DNA from: Anoxybacillus pushchinoensis
GTDB lineage: Bacteria > Bacillota > Bacilli > Bacillales > Anoxybacillaceae
DNA: 63,125 nt
NCBI RefSeq assembly: GCF_900111795.1
Contig: NZ_FOJQ01000010.1
Span: 1 to 63,125, forward strand
Direction of reading: 5' to 3'
Below the pieces are notes generated by a model. The model did not search any database, was not told where the DNA came from, and saw only the letters and a program-made list of their open reading frames with translations. The first letter of the stretch is position 1. Every line of letters starts with the position of its first letter. This document shows positions 16,819-24,604 of the stretch, in pieces. The position numbers and the translations under genes were made by a program.

Positions 16819-17376
16819 TTGAAAAAATAATCGCTTCGCTTCGAGAGAAAAATCCGTAAATAGGAAAGATGTAATCGTGTCATTTTCTCCAAATGCTTCT
16901 CTTTTTTTAAAAAAACCATCCTCTAATCCAAATACTTCAACTGTTCTATACAAAGGATCAACAATCCAATACTCTTGCACATGAAACTGTTCGTATAGCT
17001 TAAATTTTTCGTTTCGATCTTTTAACGCTGTAGACGGAGAAAGAACCTCGACGATAAGTGTTGGTGCGCCTAAACAACCGTTTGTTGTTAAGCTGTTTTT
17101 GTTGCAAATAACAGAAATATCTGGTTGTACGACATGTTTTGCATGCATGTAGTCATCGCTGTCAGAGAGACGAACATCAAACGGAGCAATGGCAACGTAG
17201 CAATCTTTATTTTGGAAGTACGAACGAAACGCAAACGATAGTTCCATGACAGCAAATTGATGCTCCCATGTTGGAGAAGGGCTCATGTTGTAAGCCTTTC
17301 CGTTAATGAGCTCCCAACGCCCGTCCCATTGAATATAATCGGTATACGTATACAGTTTGGATGATTCTGGCTTCAT
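16816..17376 (-). CDS. Uma2-family (DUF820) restriction-endonuclease-fold protein
   Basis: Members have a PD-(D/E)xK nuclease fold; their biological role is not established. The 186-residue sequence shows the family pattern: WELINGKAYNMSPSPTWEHQ at the N-terminus, QPDISVIC, then PTLIVEVLSPST and the RNEKFKLYEQFHVQEYWIVD segment. The PD-x-EVLSP combination gives the acidic active-site residues. The start ATG at 17376 follows GAGGG. It is convergent with the preceding genes and divergent from the marR gene. Single Uma2 genes are common, variable cargo in such genomes. Confidence 0.85.
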   Translation of the reverse strand: MKPESSKLYTYTDYIQWDGRWELINGKAYNMSPSPTWEHQFAVMELSFAFRSYFQNKDCYVAIAPFDVRLSDSDDYMHAKHVVQPDISVICNKNSLTTNGCLGAPTLIVEVLSPSTALKDRNEKFKLYEQFHVQEYWIVDPLYRTVEVFGLEDGFFKKREAFGENDTITSFLFTDFSLEAKRLFFQ

Positions 17377-17424
17377 CGCGTATCCCTCACTTTTTTCACC
17401 ATTATATCACACCTCACTTCATCA

Positions 17425-17481
17425 TTGACCATTCCGTGTTTTATCGTTATATTACTAAATAGTTAAACAATTGAACTATTT
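17425..17481 (+). promoter_or_regulatory. Promoter and palindromic operator of the marR-mmpL operon
   Basis: TTGACC (17425-17430) and TATATT (17448-17453) are 17 bp apart. Directly downstream AAATAGTT (17457-17464) and AACTATTT (17474-17481) form a perfect 8-bp inverted repeat with a 9-bp spacer, covering the expected start site. This placement fits autorepression by the encoded MarR protein (inference). Confidence 0.8.
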
Positions 17482-17500
17482 CGATAGGAGGCATTGACCG

Positions 17501-17947
17501 ATGGAGCGAAGCATACAACAATTTATTGAGCGTTATTTATCCGTTTCGTTTCTCGTAAATAAGCGAGGGGCTGCACTAATGAAATGTGAATTAGACGATG
17601 TGACGCACGATCAATATTATGTATTGCGCTACATATATAAACGAGGGATGTGTACATCGACGGAATTAGCGGACGTGTTTGCGGTGAATAAAAGCGCGAT
17701 TACTGCGATGACGAATCGCCTCGTTGAAAAAGGAATGATTGAACGAGGAAAAGATGGAGACGATCGTCGCGTCATTTCTCTTACACTGACAGAAAAAGGA
17801 AAGATATGGCTTATTGAAACAGAACAAAAAGTGTACGAACTTGTTCAGACGATGATGACGAAGCTTTCGTATGAGGAAATTGAGCAGTTTATTCAAACGT
17901 ATGAAAAGTTAGCAATTATTTTGCAAGAAATGGAGGAAAACAAATGA
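17501..17947 (+). CDS. MarR-family transcriptional regulator (YdgG-like)
   Basis: Winged-helix repressor of 148 residues. The recognition region reads TELADVFAVNKSAITAMTNR, followed by the wing IERGKDGDDRRVISLTLTEKG, both typical of MarR. The N- and C-terminal helices would form the dimer. ATG 17501 follows TAGGAGG. Its stop overlaps the start of the MMPL transporter as ATGA, the same arrangement as B. subtilis ydgG-ydgH. It probably represses its own operon through the palindrome at 17457-17481 and responds to a substrate of the pump. Confidence 0.92.
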   Translation: MERSIQQFIERYLSVSFLVNKRGAALMKCELDDVTHDQYYVLRYIYKRGMCTSTELADVFAVNKSAITAMTNRLVEKGMIERGKDGDDRRVISLTLTEKGKIWLIETEQKVYELVQTMMTKLSYEEIEQFIQTYEKLAIILQEMEENK

Positions 17948-20900
17948 AAGCGATCGTTCGTGGGAGATGGGTCGTTTTGCTCGCTTGGATGATAGTAGCT
18001 GTCGTGCTTGCGATGACCGCTCCGAATATGGGGCAACTTGTGCGTGAAAAAGGGCAAATTACGGTTCCAGACGGCTATTCATCTTCGCTCGCAAGCGAAC
18101 TGCTAAAAGAAGTGCAAAAGCAAGAAAAGAAAGAAGAAGAAATGAGCGCTGTCCTCGTTTTCCATCGGAAAGAAAGATTACAAGAAAAAGATTGGAAAGA
18201 AATCGAGAAAGCGATTGAACAGCTGCAAGCGAACAAAAAGGCGATCGGAGTGACGCAAGTTGTGTCGCCGTTCGATAATGATCAATTGAAAGAAAAGCTC
18301 GTTGCAAAAGACGGGACGACTGTCCTTGTCTCGCTCCAATTAGAACGAAATGGGCGGACAGCAAAAGAAATGAGCAAAGCGCTTTATGATGCAATCAAAC
18401 ATATTCAAGTGCCGCACTATTATACGAGCAACTGGATGATTGACGAAGATGTCGTACAAAGTTCACAAGAAGGATTGAAAAAAACAGAAGGCATTACGGT
18501 CGTGTTTATTTTAATTGTTTTATTTCTTGTATTTCGTTCGCTCGTTGCTCCGTTTGTGCCGTTGCTGACGGTTGGATTGACGTATATCGTATCGCAATCT
18601 GTTGTTGCTTTTCTTGTCGATCGAGTGGACTTTCCGCTTTCTACGTTTACGCAAACATTTTTAGTTGCCGTTTTGTTCGGGATTGGAACGGATTATTGTA
18701 TTTTATTGTTAAGCCGCTTTAAAGAAGAATTAGCGAAACGAGAAGACCGAACAGAAGCGATTATCGCCACGTATAAGACGGCTGGAAAGACGGTTATTTT
18801 CAGCGGACTGGCGGTCATGATCGGCTTTGCATCAATTGGGCTGTCAACATTTAAACTGTATCAGTCCGCATCAGCTGTAGCAGTCGGTGTCGTCGTATTG
18901 CTTGTTGCCCTTATTACGCTTGTACCATTTTTTATGGCTACACTTGGTGAAAAACTTTTTTGGCCGATGAAAGGGGCGCTTGAACATAAGCCGAGCAAAT
19001 TATGGGATATCGCAGGTCGTTTTTCTTTCGCTCGTCCACTATGGGCGCTTGCGATCGTGGCAGTTATGACATTGCCGATTTTATTGACGTATGACGGCAA
19101 GCTTTCTTTTAATTCGATGGCGGAAATCGGGGATCGTTACGCGTCTGTTAAAGCATTTAACATCATTTCAGCCCACTTTAGTGAAGGGGAAGCGATGCCG
19201 ACGAAAATCGTCATGAAAAATGATGAAGCGATGGATGATGAACAATATTACTACTTAATTGAAAAAATTAGTCGCGAAGTGGCAAATATTGATGGTGTGG
19301 AAGCTGTTCGTTCAGTAACTCGCCCGCTTGGAGAGCCAATTGATCAATTGTTTGTGACAAAGCAAGCGGAACAGTTAAAAGATGGACTTGGAAAAGGAGC
19401 GGACGGCATCGGGCAAATTCGTTCTGGTTTAAGTGAAGCGAGCGGCGAAATGGCGAAGTCAGCTCCGAAGCTAGAGCAAGCGACCGGAGGTATTCGCGAA
19501 CTTGTTAACGGGACGATGAAGCTAAAAACAGGAGTGGGCGACTTGCAGCAAGCATTGAAGCAGCTCGAAGATGGGGTGCGAAGCGGAGCGATCGGAGCTG
19601 CTGATCTTGAAAAAGGGTTACAGACGATACAAGCGAATATGAAAAAAGTGCATGATGGGGCAAACGAGTTGCGAAAAGGATATGAACAAGCAACTGGTGG
19701 ACTACGTCAGTTGAGCGAACAATACGAACAAATCGAAGGGGGATTGCGCACTATTTCCCAACAGCTGCCGCTTCTTTCTCAGTCGCTCAATCGCATTGAA
19801 GACCGTCATGCCGGTTTGCGCGAAGATGCCGAATATGCGAGCGTGAAGCAAGCGATTGAACAAATGGGGACACAAATGAACGCATTATCTAGTGCGCTCG
19901 TTCAAGTGAACGACGCTCTGCAACGTATTCAACGCGGCTTACAGCAAGCAAACGAATCGTTTGCGACAGTAGCGAATGGACAGCGGGCGCTTATTACGGG
20001 AATGGATCAATTGATCGATGGACTTGGAAAACTTCGTCACGGATTAGAGCAAGCAGCGGATGGTCAAGGTCAAATCGTGCAACGATTGCCAGAAGTGACA
20101 AATGGATTAGCGAAGGTGAACGAGGGTCAACAGCAGCTATTAGCTGGCTTTTCGCAACTGAACAACCAAATGGATCAACTTATTTCGGGATTAAACCAAA
20201 GTGTCGATGGTTTACAACAAGTAGAAAATGGATTACAGTCGGCGAAACAGTACGTTTCAGAACTAGCGAACGCACCAGATGAAGAAATGGCGGGATGGTA
20301 TATGCCGCCACAATTGTTGACGAGCAAGGAATTTGCCCAAGCGAAGGAAGAATATATGTCGAAAGATGGAAAAGTTATAACGTTTGATGTTGTTTTTTCA
20401 TCCAATCCGTATGAAACGACGACGATGGAAAAAATCGCACAAGTGAAGGAAGCGATCGCTCGGGCGGTGAACGGTACGAAGCTTGAGCATGCGAAAGTGG
20501 GCGTTGGTGGCGTGACGAGCATTTATTCCGATTTGCGCGACATTTCTGCCGCTGATTATGCCCGAACATCTGTATTTATGCTTGCGGGCATTGCTGTCAT
20601 TTTAATCATTCTTCTTCGCTCGTTTATTATGCCAGTATATTTAATGTTATCCCTAATTTTAACATATTATACATCGATGGCGTTTACTGAACTTGTGTTT
20701 GTCGATGTGCTCGGATACGAAGGGATAAACTGGGCTGTTCCGTTTTTCGCATTCGTCATTTTAATGGCGCTCGGTATTGACTACAGCATTTTCTTAATGG
20801 ACCGCTTTAACGAATACCGTGACAAAACGGTGCAAGAAGCGATGCTTGAAGCGATGCGCCATATGGGAACGGTCATTATTTCTGCCGCTGTCATTTTAGG

Positions 20901-21066
20901 AGGAACGTTTGCGGCGATGTATCCGTCCGGGGTTTTGTCGCTATTACAAATTGCAACGATTGTTTTAACAGGGTTATTTTTATACGCCCTTGTCGTTTTG
21001 CCGTTATTTATTCCAATAATGGCGAAAACGTTTGGGCGGGCCAACTGGTGGCCATTTATAAAATAA
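17944..21066 (+). CDS. MMPL/RND-type membrane transporter (YdgH-like)
   Basis: Proton-driven export pump or lipid transporter of the MMPL family, 1040 residues. It has the duplicated layout: TM1 (VVLLAWMIVAVVLAM), a first extracytoplasmic domain, and a TM2-6 bundle with GIGTDYCILLLSRFKEE. TM7 (about 358-380) and a long second extracytoplasmic region follow, then a TM8-12 bundle with ALGIDYSIFLMDRFNEY. The second loop (about 450-790) is an extended coiled coil of repeated xxLxxG units, much like YhgE/Pip proteins. It is translationally coupled to the MarR gene by an ATGA overlap. Substrate unknown. Confidence 0.92.
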   Translation: MKAIVRGRWVVLLAWMIVAVVLAMTAPNMGQLVREKGQITVPDGYSSSLASELLKEVQKQEKKEEEMSAVLVFHRKERLQEKDWKEIEKAIEQLQANKKAIGVTQVVSPFDNDQLKEKLVAKDGTTVLVSLQLERNGRTAKEMSKALYDAIKHIQVPHYYTSNWMIDEDVVQSSQEGLKKTEGITVVFILIVLFLVFRSLVAPFVPLLTVGLTYIVSQSVVAFLVDRVDFPLSTFTQTFLVAVLFGIGTDYCILLLSRFKEELAKREDRTEAIIATYKTAGKTVIFSGLAVMIGFASIGLSTFKLYQSASAVAVGVVVLLVALITLVPFFMATLGEKLFWPMKGALEHKPSKLWDIAGRFSFARPLWALAIVAVMTLPILLTYDGKLSFNSMAEIGDRYASVKAFNIISAHFSEGEAMPTKIVMKNDEAMDDEQYYYLIEKISREVANIDGVEAVRSVTRPLGEPIDQLFVTKQAEQLKDGLGKGADGIGQIRSGLSEASGEMAKSAPKLEQATGGIRELVNGTMKLKTGVGDLQQALKQLEDGVRSGAIGAADLEKGLQTIQANMKKVHDGANELRKGYEQATGGLRQLSEQYEQIEGGLRTISQQLPLLSQSLNRIEDRHAGLREDAEYASVKQAIEQMGTQMNALSSALVQVNDALQRIQRGLQQANESFATVANGQRALITGMDQLIDGLGKLRHGLEQAADGQGQIVQRLPEVTNGLAKVNEGQQQLLAGFSQLNNQMDQLISGLNQSVDGLQQVENGLQSAKQYVSELANAPDEEMAGWYMPPQLLTSKEFAQAKEEYMSKDGKVITFDVVFSSNPYETTTMEKIAQVKEAIARAVNGTKLEHAKVGVGGVTSIYSDLRDISAADYARTSVFMLAGIAVILIILLRSFIMPVYLMLSLILTYYTSMAFTELVFVDVLGYEGINWAVPFFAFVILMALGIDYSIFLMDRFNEYRDKTVQEAMLEAMRHMGTVIISAAVILGGTFAAMYPSGVLSLLQIATIVLTGLFLYALVVLPLFIPIMAKTFGRANWWPFIK

Positions 21067-21090
21067 GAGCGGGATCATGCCCGCTCTTTT
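21065..21090 (+). terminator. Terminator of the marR-mmpL operon
   Basis: AAGAGCGGG pairs with CCCGCTCTT, then TTTT. A near-copy lies at 21901-21931, on the other side of the two-gene cassette. Confidence 0.88.
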
Positions 21091-21091
21091 G

Positions 21092-21100
21092 TGATATAAT
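21092..21100 (+). promoter_or_regulatory. Extended -10 promoter of the nucleotidyltransferase cassette
   Basis: TGATATAAT (TATAAT at 21095-21100) begins immediately after the mmpL terminator and 29 bp before the cassette's first start codon. No clear -35 box. Confidence 0.6.
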
Positions 21101-21129
21101 GTGAAAAATAGTTGTTGGAGTGAAACGAA

Positions 21130-21360
21130 GTGAGAAAAATGAATATGTCTGAACTAAACGATTGGATTTTTTCACGCAAAGGAAGCGTCGAGCGAGAAAT
21201 ATTAGCAGCCGGAAGAAAACAACGTGTGCGTTTGCGCCCACGCGACAAAGAAGAAATGCGTATATTAGATGAACTATGCATAAAACGATGGAAAAAAGCT
21301 GAACAAGAAGGAAAAATTCGATATTTGAACGAACGAGTGTGGTATTATGAATTCGATTAA
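21130..21360 (+). CDS. Small basic protein paired with a nucleotidyltransferase (possible antitoxin-type partner)
   Basis: The 76-residue protein is rich in Arg, Lys and Glu (GRKQRVRLRPRDKEEMRIL) with a C-terminal RVWYYEFD; I know no characterised homologue. GTG 21130 follows GGAG by 9 nt. Its 3' end overlaps the next gene by 14 nt, so the two are translationally coupled. Size, order and coupling are those of a toxin-antitoxin style pair, but function is not shown. Confidence 0.7.
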   Translation: MRKMNMSELNDWIFSRKGSVEREILAAGRKQRVRLRPRDKEEMRILDELCIKRWKKAEQEGKIRYLNERVWYYEFD

Positions 21361-21901
21361 AGAGGCGAAAGAAAAGCTACAATTCCTTCGAACGAAAACA
21401 TCTTTTGAAAAAATGGTTCAAGTTACAGCCATTTTAACTAAGCTGTTAGAGCCGTATCGCATACGCCCGATTATTGTTGGGGGGCTTGCTGTGGAAATAT
21501 ATACGCGCGGCGATTATACGACCGTAGACATTGACTTAATTGTTAGTGATCGTGAAAAAGCAGGGCAATTGCTCACTCAACTTGGTTTTGTTCCGTCGGG
21601 GAGACACTGGTATCATGATGAATTGTTTGTTAGTGTTGAAATTCCAAATGATATGTTGGAAGATGCTGATGATGATAAAGTAATTGAGTTGATGTTAGAA
21701 GATGGTTTGTCTGTTTATGTCATTGGAATTGAAGATATTATACTAGACCGTTTGCGAGCTTGCGTACATTGGAAATCAAGCTCCGATTGTGAATGGGCAA
21801 GAAGGATGTTTCTTCTTCATAAAGAGCGATTGCATTTCACATATATGGAACATGTAGCTGAAAAAGACGGAACGATCAAACAATTAAAGGAATGGCTATA
21901 A
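21347..21901 (+). CDS. Nucleotidyltransferase-fold protein (DUF6036-like)
   Basis: The 184-residue protein contains the Pol-beta-type nucleotidyltransferase signature: IIVGGLAVEIYTRGDYTTVD then IDLIVSD, which gives the GG motif and the catalytic D-x-D. A later acidic stretch (EIPNDMLEDADDDKVIEL) and VIGIEDIILDRLRACVHW resemble DUF6036/AbiEii-like proteins. Such enzymes often act as toxins or antitoxins that modify RNA or protein with nucleotides. The partner small protein overlaps its start. The pair is bracketed by two nearly identical terminator sequences, suggesting arrival as a cassette. Similar proteins may be misnamed in databases. Confidence 0.78.
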   Translation: MNSIKEAKEKLQFLRTKTSFEKMVQVTAILTKLLEPYRIRPIIVGGLAVEIYTRGDYTTVDIDLIVSDREKAGQLLTQLGFVPSGRHWYHDELFVSVEIPNDMLEDADDDKVIELMLEDGLSVYVIGIEDIILDRLRACVHWKSSSDCEWARRMFLLHKERLHFTYMEHVAEKDGTIKQLKEWL

Positions 21902-21931
21902 ATAAGAGCGGGATCATGCCGCTCTTATTTT
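21901..21931 (+). terminator. Terminator of the cassette, near-duplicate of the mmpL terminator
   Basis: AATAAGAGCGG (21901-21911) pairs perfectly with CCGCTCTTATT (21919-21929). The left 20 bases match those of the terminator at 21063-21090, apart from one base fewer in the run after ATCATGCC. Confidence 0.85.
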
Positions 21932-22020
21932 CGTATATCTTTTCATATATCTGCAAATCGTGGTAAGATAAAAGGTAGAATTTTGCCGAAACGGGAGATC
22001 GGCTGAATGGGGGAAACGGT

Positions 22021-22296
22021 TTGAAGGATCAGCATAAAACACGTATCACAGTAGACATATACGGACAGCAATACTCGATTGTTGGAACAGAAAGTTCTAG
22101 TCACATTCGGCTCGTTGCTTCCATCGTTGATGATAAAATGCGTGAAATTAGCGCAAAAAATCCAACGCTTGATACGAGCAAGCTTGCTGTACTAACGGCT
22201 GTGAATATCGTTCATGAATATATTAAACTAAAAGATGAATACGAACGTCTTTTGCGAAAAATGAATAAAGAAAAGGATGATGACAGCGATGATTGA
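22021..22296 (+). CDS. zapA: Cell division protein ZapA
   Basis: FtsZ-ring-associated protein that promotes FtsZ bundling at mid-cell. The 91-residue sequence has the ZapA pattern: [19 protein letters not shown] at the N-terminus, then [16 protein letters not shown] and a C-terminal coiled coil ([20 protein letters not shown]). It starts at TTG 22021, with GGGGG 8 nt upstream. In B. subtilis it lies directly after rnhC, itself after pheT; here about 13 kb of accessory DNA precedes it. It overlaps yshB by 8 nt. Confidence 0.94.
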   Translation: MKDQHKTRITVDIYGQQYSIVGTESSSHIRLVASIVDDKMREISAKNPTLDTSKLAVLTAVNIVHEYIKLKDEYERLLRKMNKEKDDDSDD

Positions 22297-22828
22297 TTTG
22301 CTCATTTGCTTCATCCTTCTTATGGGGCTAATGATCGGGTTGAAACGAGGATTTATTTTGCAATTCATTCATATGACAGGCTTTTTGATTGCGTTTATCG
22401 TTGCATATAAATATTATGCCGAACTAGCTCCAAGGCTGAAGTTATGGGTGCCATATCCAAGCTTTGGAGATGGTGAAACGATGAAATTGCTCATTGAAAG
22501 CACTAACTTAGATGAAGCATACTATCGTGCGATTGCGTTCGCGATGCTGTTTTTTGTGACGAAAATAGTGATGCAAATTATCGGTTCCATGCTAGATTTT
22601 GTTGCTCAGCTGCCGCTTTTAAAAAGCGTAAACCGTTGGGCTGGCGGAGCACTTGGGTTTGTTGAAGTATATTTGCTTGTATTCGTGCTTTTATATGTCA
22701 GTGCGCTCGTCCCTGTTTCTACGATTCAACAACCGCTTCGCGACTCATTCATCGCAAGTTTAATCGTCAAACATACACCGATTTTATCGGATTTTGTAAA
22801 GCAGATGCTCGTGCAATATATGGCGTAA
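22289..22828 (+). CDS. yshB: CvpA-family membrane protein YshB
   Basis: Integral membrane protein with four hydrophobic helices ([20 protein letters not shown] first), of the colicin V production (CvpA) family; function in bacilli is unclear. I chose the third in-frame ATG (22289, [11 protein letters not shown]), which fits the B. subtilis N-terminus and leaves AAAGGATG as the ribosome-binding site; 22277 and 22280 are alternatives. The 179-residue length is usual. It lies between zapA and polX, as in related genomes, and is followed by a terminator. Confidence 0.92.
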   Translation: MIDLLICFILLMGLMIGLKRGFILQFIHMTGFLIAFIVAYKYYAELAPRLKLWVPYPSFGDGETMKLLIESTNLDEAYYRAIAFAMLFFVTKIVMQIIGSMLDFVAQLPLLKSVNRWAGGALGFVEVYLLVFVLLYVSALVPVSTIQQPLRDSFIASLIVKHTPILSDFVKQMLVQYMA

Positions 22829-22858
22829 AACTTCTCCATTTGCGAGAAGTTTTTTCGT
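22829..22858 (+). terminator. Terminator after yshB
   Basis: AACTTCTC pairs with GAGAAGTT around a 7-nt loop, followed by TTTTTCG. Confidence 0.85.
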
Positions 22859-22876
22859 CAAAAGGAAGGGGATCAA

Positions 22877-24586
22877 ATGGAAAAAAGCAAAAAAGAAGCG
22901 ATTCGTTTGCTTGAAACAATCGCTTTATATATGGAAATTAAAGGGGAAAACCCGTTTAAAGTGTCAGCTTTTCGTAAAGCAGCTTCAGCGCTAGAACGTG
23001 ATGAACGTGCTTTGACCGACATTGATGATTTTACGTCCATTGCTGGTATCGGGAAAGGAACGGCTGCTGTGTTGCAACAATGGTTACAAACGGGTACGTC
23101 CGATGTGCTTGAACAGTTAAAAAAAGAAATTCCAGCAGGGCTATTTCCGCTTTTAAAATTGCCGGGATTGGGCGGCAAAAAAATTGCCAAACTGTATCAT
23201 GAGCTAGGCGTGACCGATATAGAAGCGTTAAAAGAAGCTTGTTTAGCCCAACGTGTGCGGCAATTAAGCGGTTTTGGTGCAAAAACAGAAGAAAACATTT
23301 TAGCGGCGCTCGCTCATATGGACGCACGCCCTGAACGTTTACCGATTGCCTTTATGCTTGAAGTCGCCTCCGATATCGAACGACAGCTCGAGAACATGAA
23401 TGGCATTGTCCGCTTTTCAAGGGCAGGGAGCTTGCGGCGTGTATGCGAGACGATAAAAGATTTAGATTTTATTATCGCCACGACAGATGATGCCCTCGTT
23501 CGCAAGCAGTTATTGCAGCTAGAACGCATTCATGACGTTGTCGCTAACGGTGAAACGAAAGTATCGCTACAACTGCAATACGATTATATTGTCAACGTTG
23601 ATTTTCGCCTCGTTTCGCCCCAACATTTTGCGACGACACTTCATTATTTTACTGGTTCGAAAGATCATAACGTTCGCATGCGCCAGTTAGCGAAGGAGCG
23701 GGGGAGAAAAATTAGCGAGTATGGCGTAGAAAACGTGCAAACAGGTGAAGTGAAAACGTTTGAAACGGAAGAACAATTTTTTGCTTACTTTCATTTGCCG
23801 TTTATTCCGCCAGAAATGCGGGAAAGCGGAAAAGAAGTCGATGCGTACGACGGAACACCGCTCATTTCCTTATCCGATATACGTGGAGACTTGCATGTGC
23901 ACACGACGTGGAGCGATGGGGCGTTTTCGATTCAACAAATGGCGGAAGCATGCCGCAAAAAAGGATACCGCTATATGGCAGTTACGGATCATTCGCAATT
24001 TTTGAAAGTCGCGAATGGGTTGACTGTTGAACGACTTAAGCGACAGCAAGAAGAAATTGCTCGATTGAACGAAACATATGATGACTTTGTTATTTTATCT
24101 GGTATTGAAATGGATATTTTGCCAGACGGTACGTTAGATTTTTCAAATGATGTACTACAAACTGTAGACTTTGTTATCGCATCGATTCATTCTGCTTTTT
24201 CACAGCCGCAAGAAACGATTATGAAGCGATTAAAAGAGGCGCTTTTGAATCCGTATGTGCACATGATTGCTCATCCAACTGGGAGGTTAATTGGTGAACG
24301 TAGCGGATACGATGTAAACATAGACGAATTGCTTCAACTTGCGAAAGAAACAAATACGGTGCTAGAACTGAATGCGAATCCACACCGTCTCGATTTAACG
24401 TATGCCTATTTACAAAAGGCTCAACAGCTTGGTGTGAAAATCGCCATTAATACGGATGCGCACAACGTTCGTATGCTCGATGATATGAAGCTCGGGGTTG
24501 CATTTGCGCGCAAAGGTTGGATTCGAAAAGAAACAGTTATTAATACGTGGGATATTGAACAGTTGAAGTCTTTTTTGCGAAAATGA
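22877..24586 (+). CDS. polX: DNA polymerase X with C-terminal PHP domain
   Basis: Family X DNA polymerase that fills short gaps in base-excision repair and carries 3'-5' exonuclease activity in the PHP domain. The N-terminal 8-kDa-like domain with helix-hairpin-helix motifs (IAGIGKGTAAVL, LPGLGGKKIAKLY) is followed by the catalytic palm with DLDFII (about 194-199). The PHP domain begins at D338 in DLHVHTTWSDG and includes VTDHSQ, ASIHSAF, HPTGR and NTDAHN. At 569 residues it is the normal length. It is followed 18 nt later by mutS2, the usual pairing. Confidence 0.96.
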   Translation: MEKSKKEAIRLLETIALYMEIKGENPFKVSAFRKAASALERDERALTDIDDFTSIAGIGKGTAAVLQQWLQTGTSDVLEQLKKEIPAGLFPLLKLPGLGGKKIAKLYHELGVTDIEALKEACLAQRVRQLSGFGAKTEENILAALAHMDARPERLPIAFMLEVASDIERQLENMNGIVRFSRAGSLRRVCETIKDLDFIIATTDDALVRKQLLQLERIHDVVANGETKVSLQLQYDYIVNVDFRLVSPQHFATTLHYFTGSKDHNVRMRQLAKERGRKISEYGVENVQTGEVKTFETEEQFFAYFHLPFIPPEMRESGKEVDAYDGTPLISLSDIRGDLHVHTTWSDGAFSIQQMAEACRKKGYRYMAVTDHSQFLKVANGLTVERLKRQQEEIARLNETYDDFVILSGIEMDILPDGTLDFSNDVLQTVDFVIASIHSAFSQPQETIMKRLKEALLNPYVHMIAHPTGRLIGERSGYDVNIDELLQLAKETNTVLELNANPHRLDLTYAYLQKAQQLGVKIAINTDAHNVRMLDDMKLGVAFARKGWIRKETVINTWDIEQLKSFLRK

Positions 24587-24604
24587 ACAGCTGGAGGGTT
24601 GACA

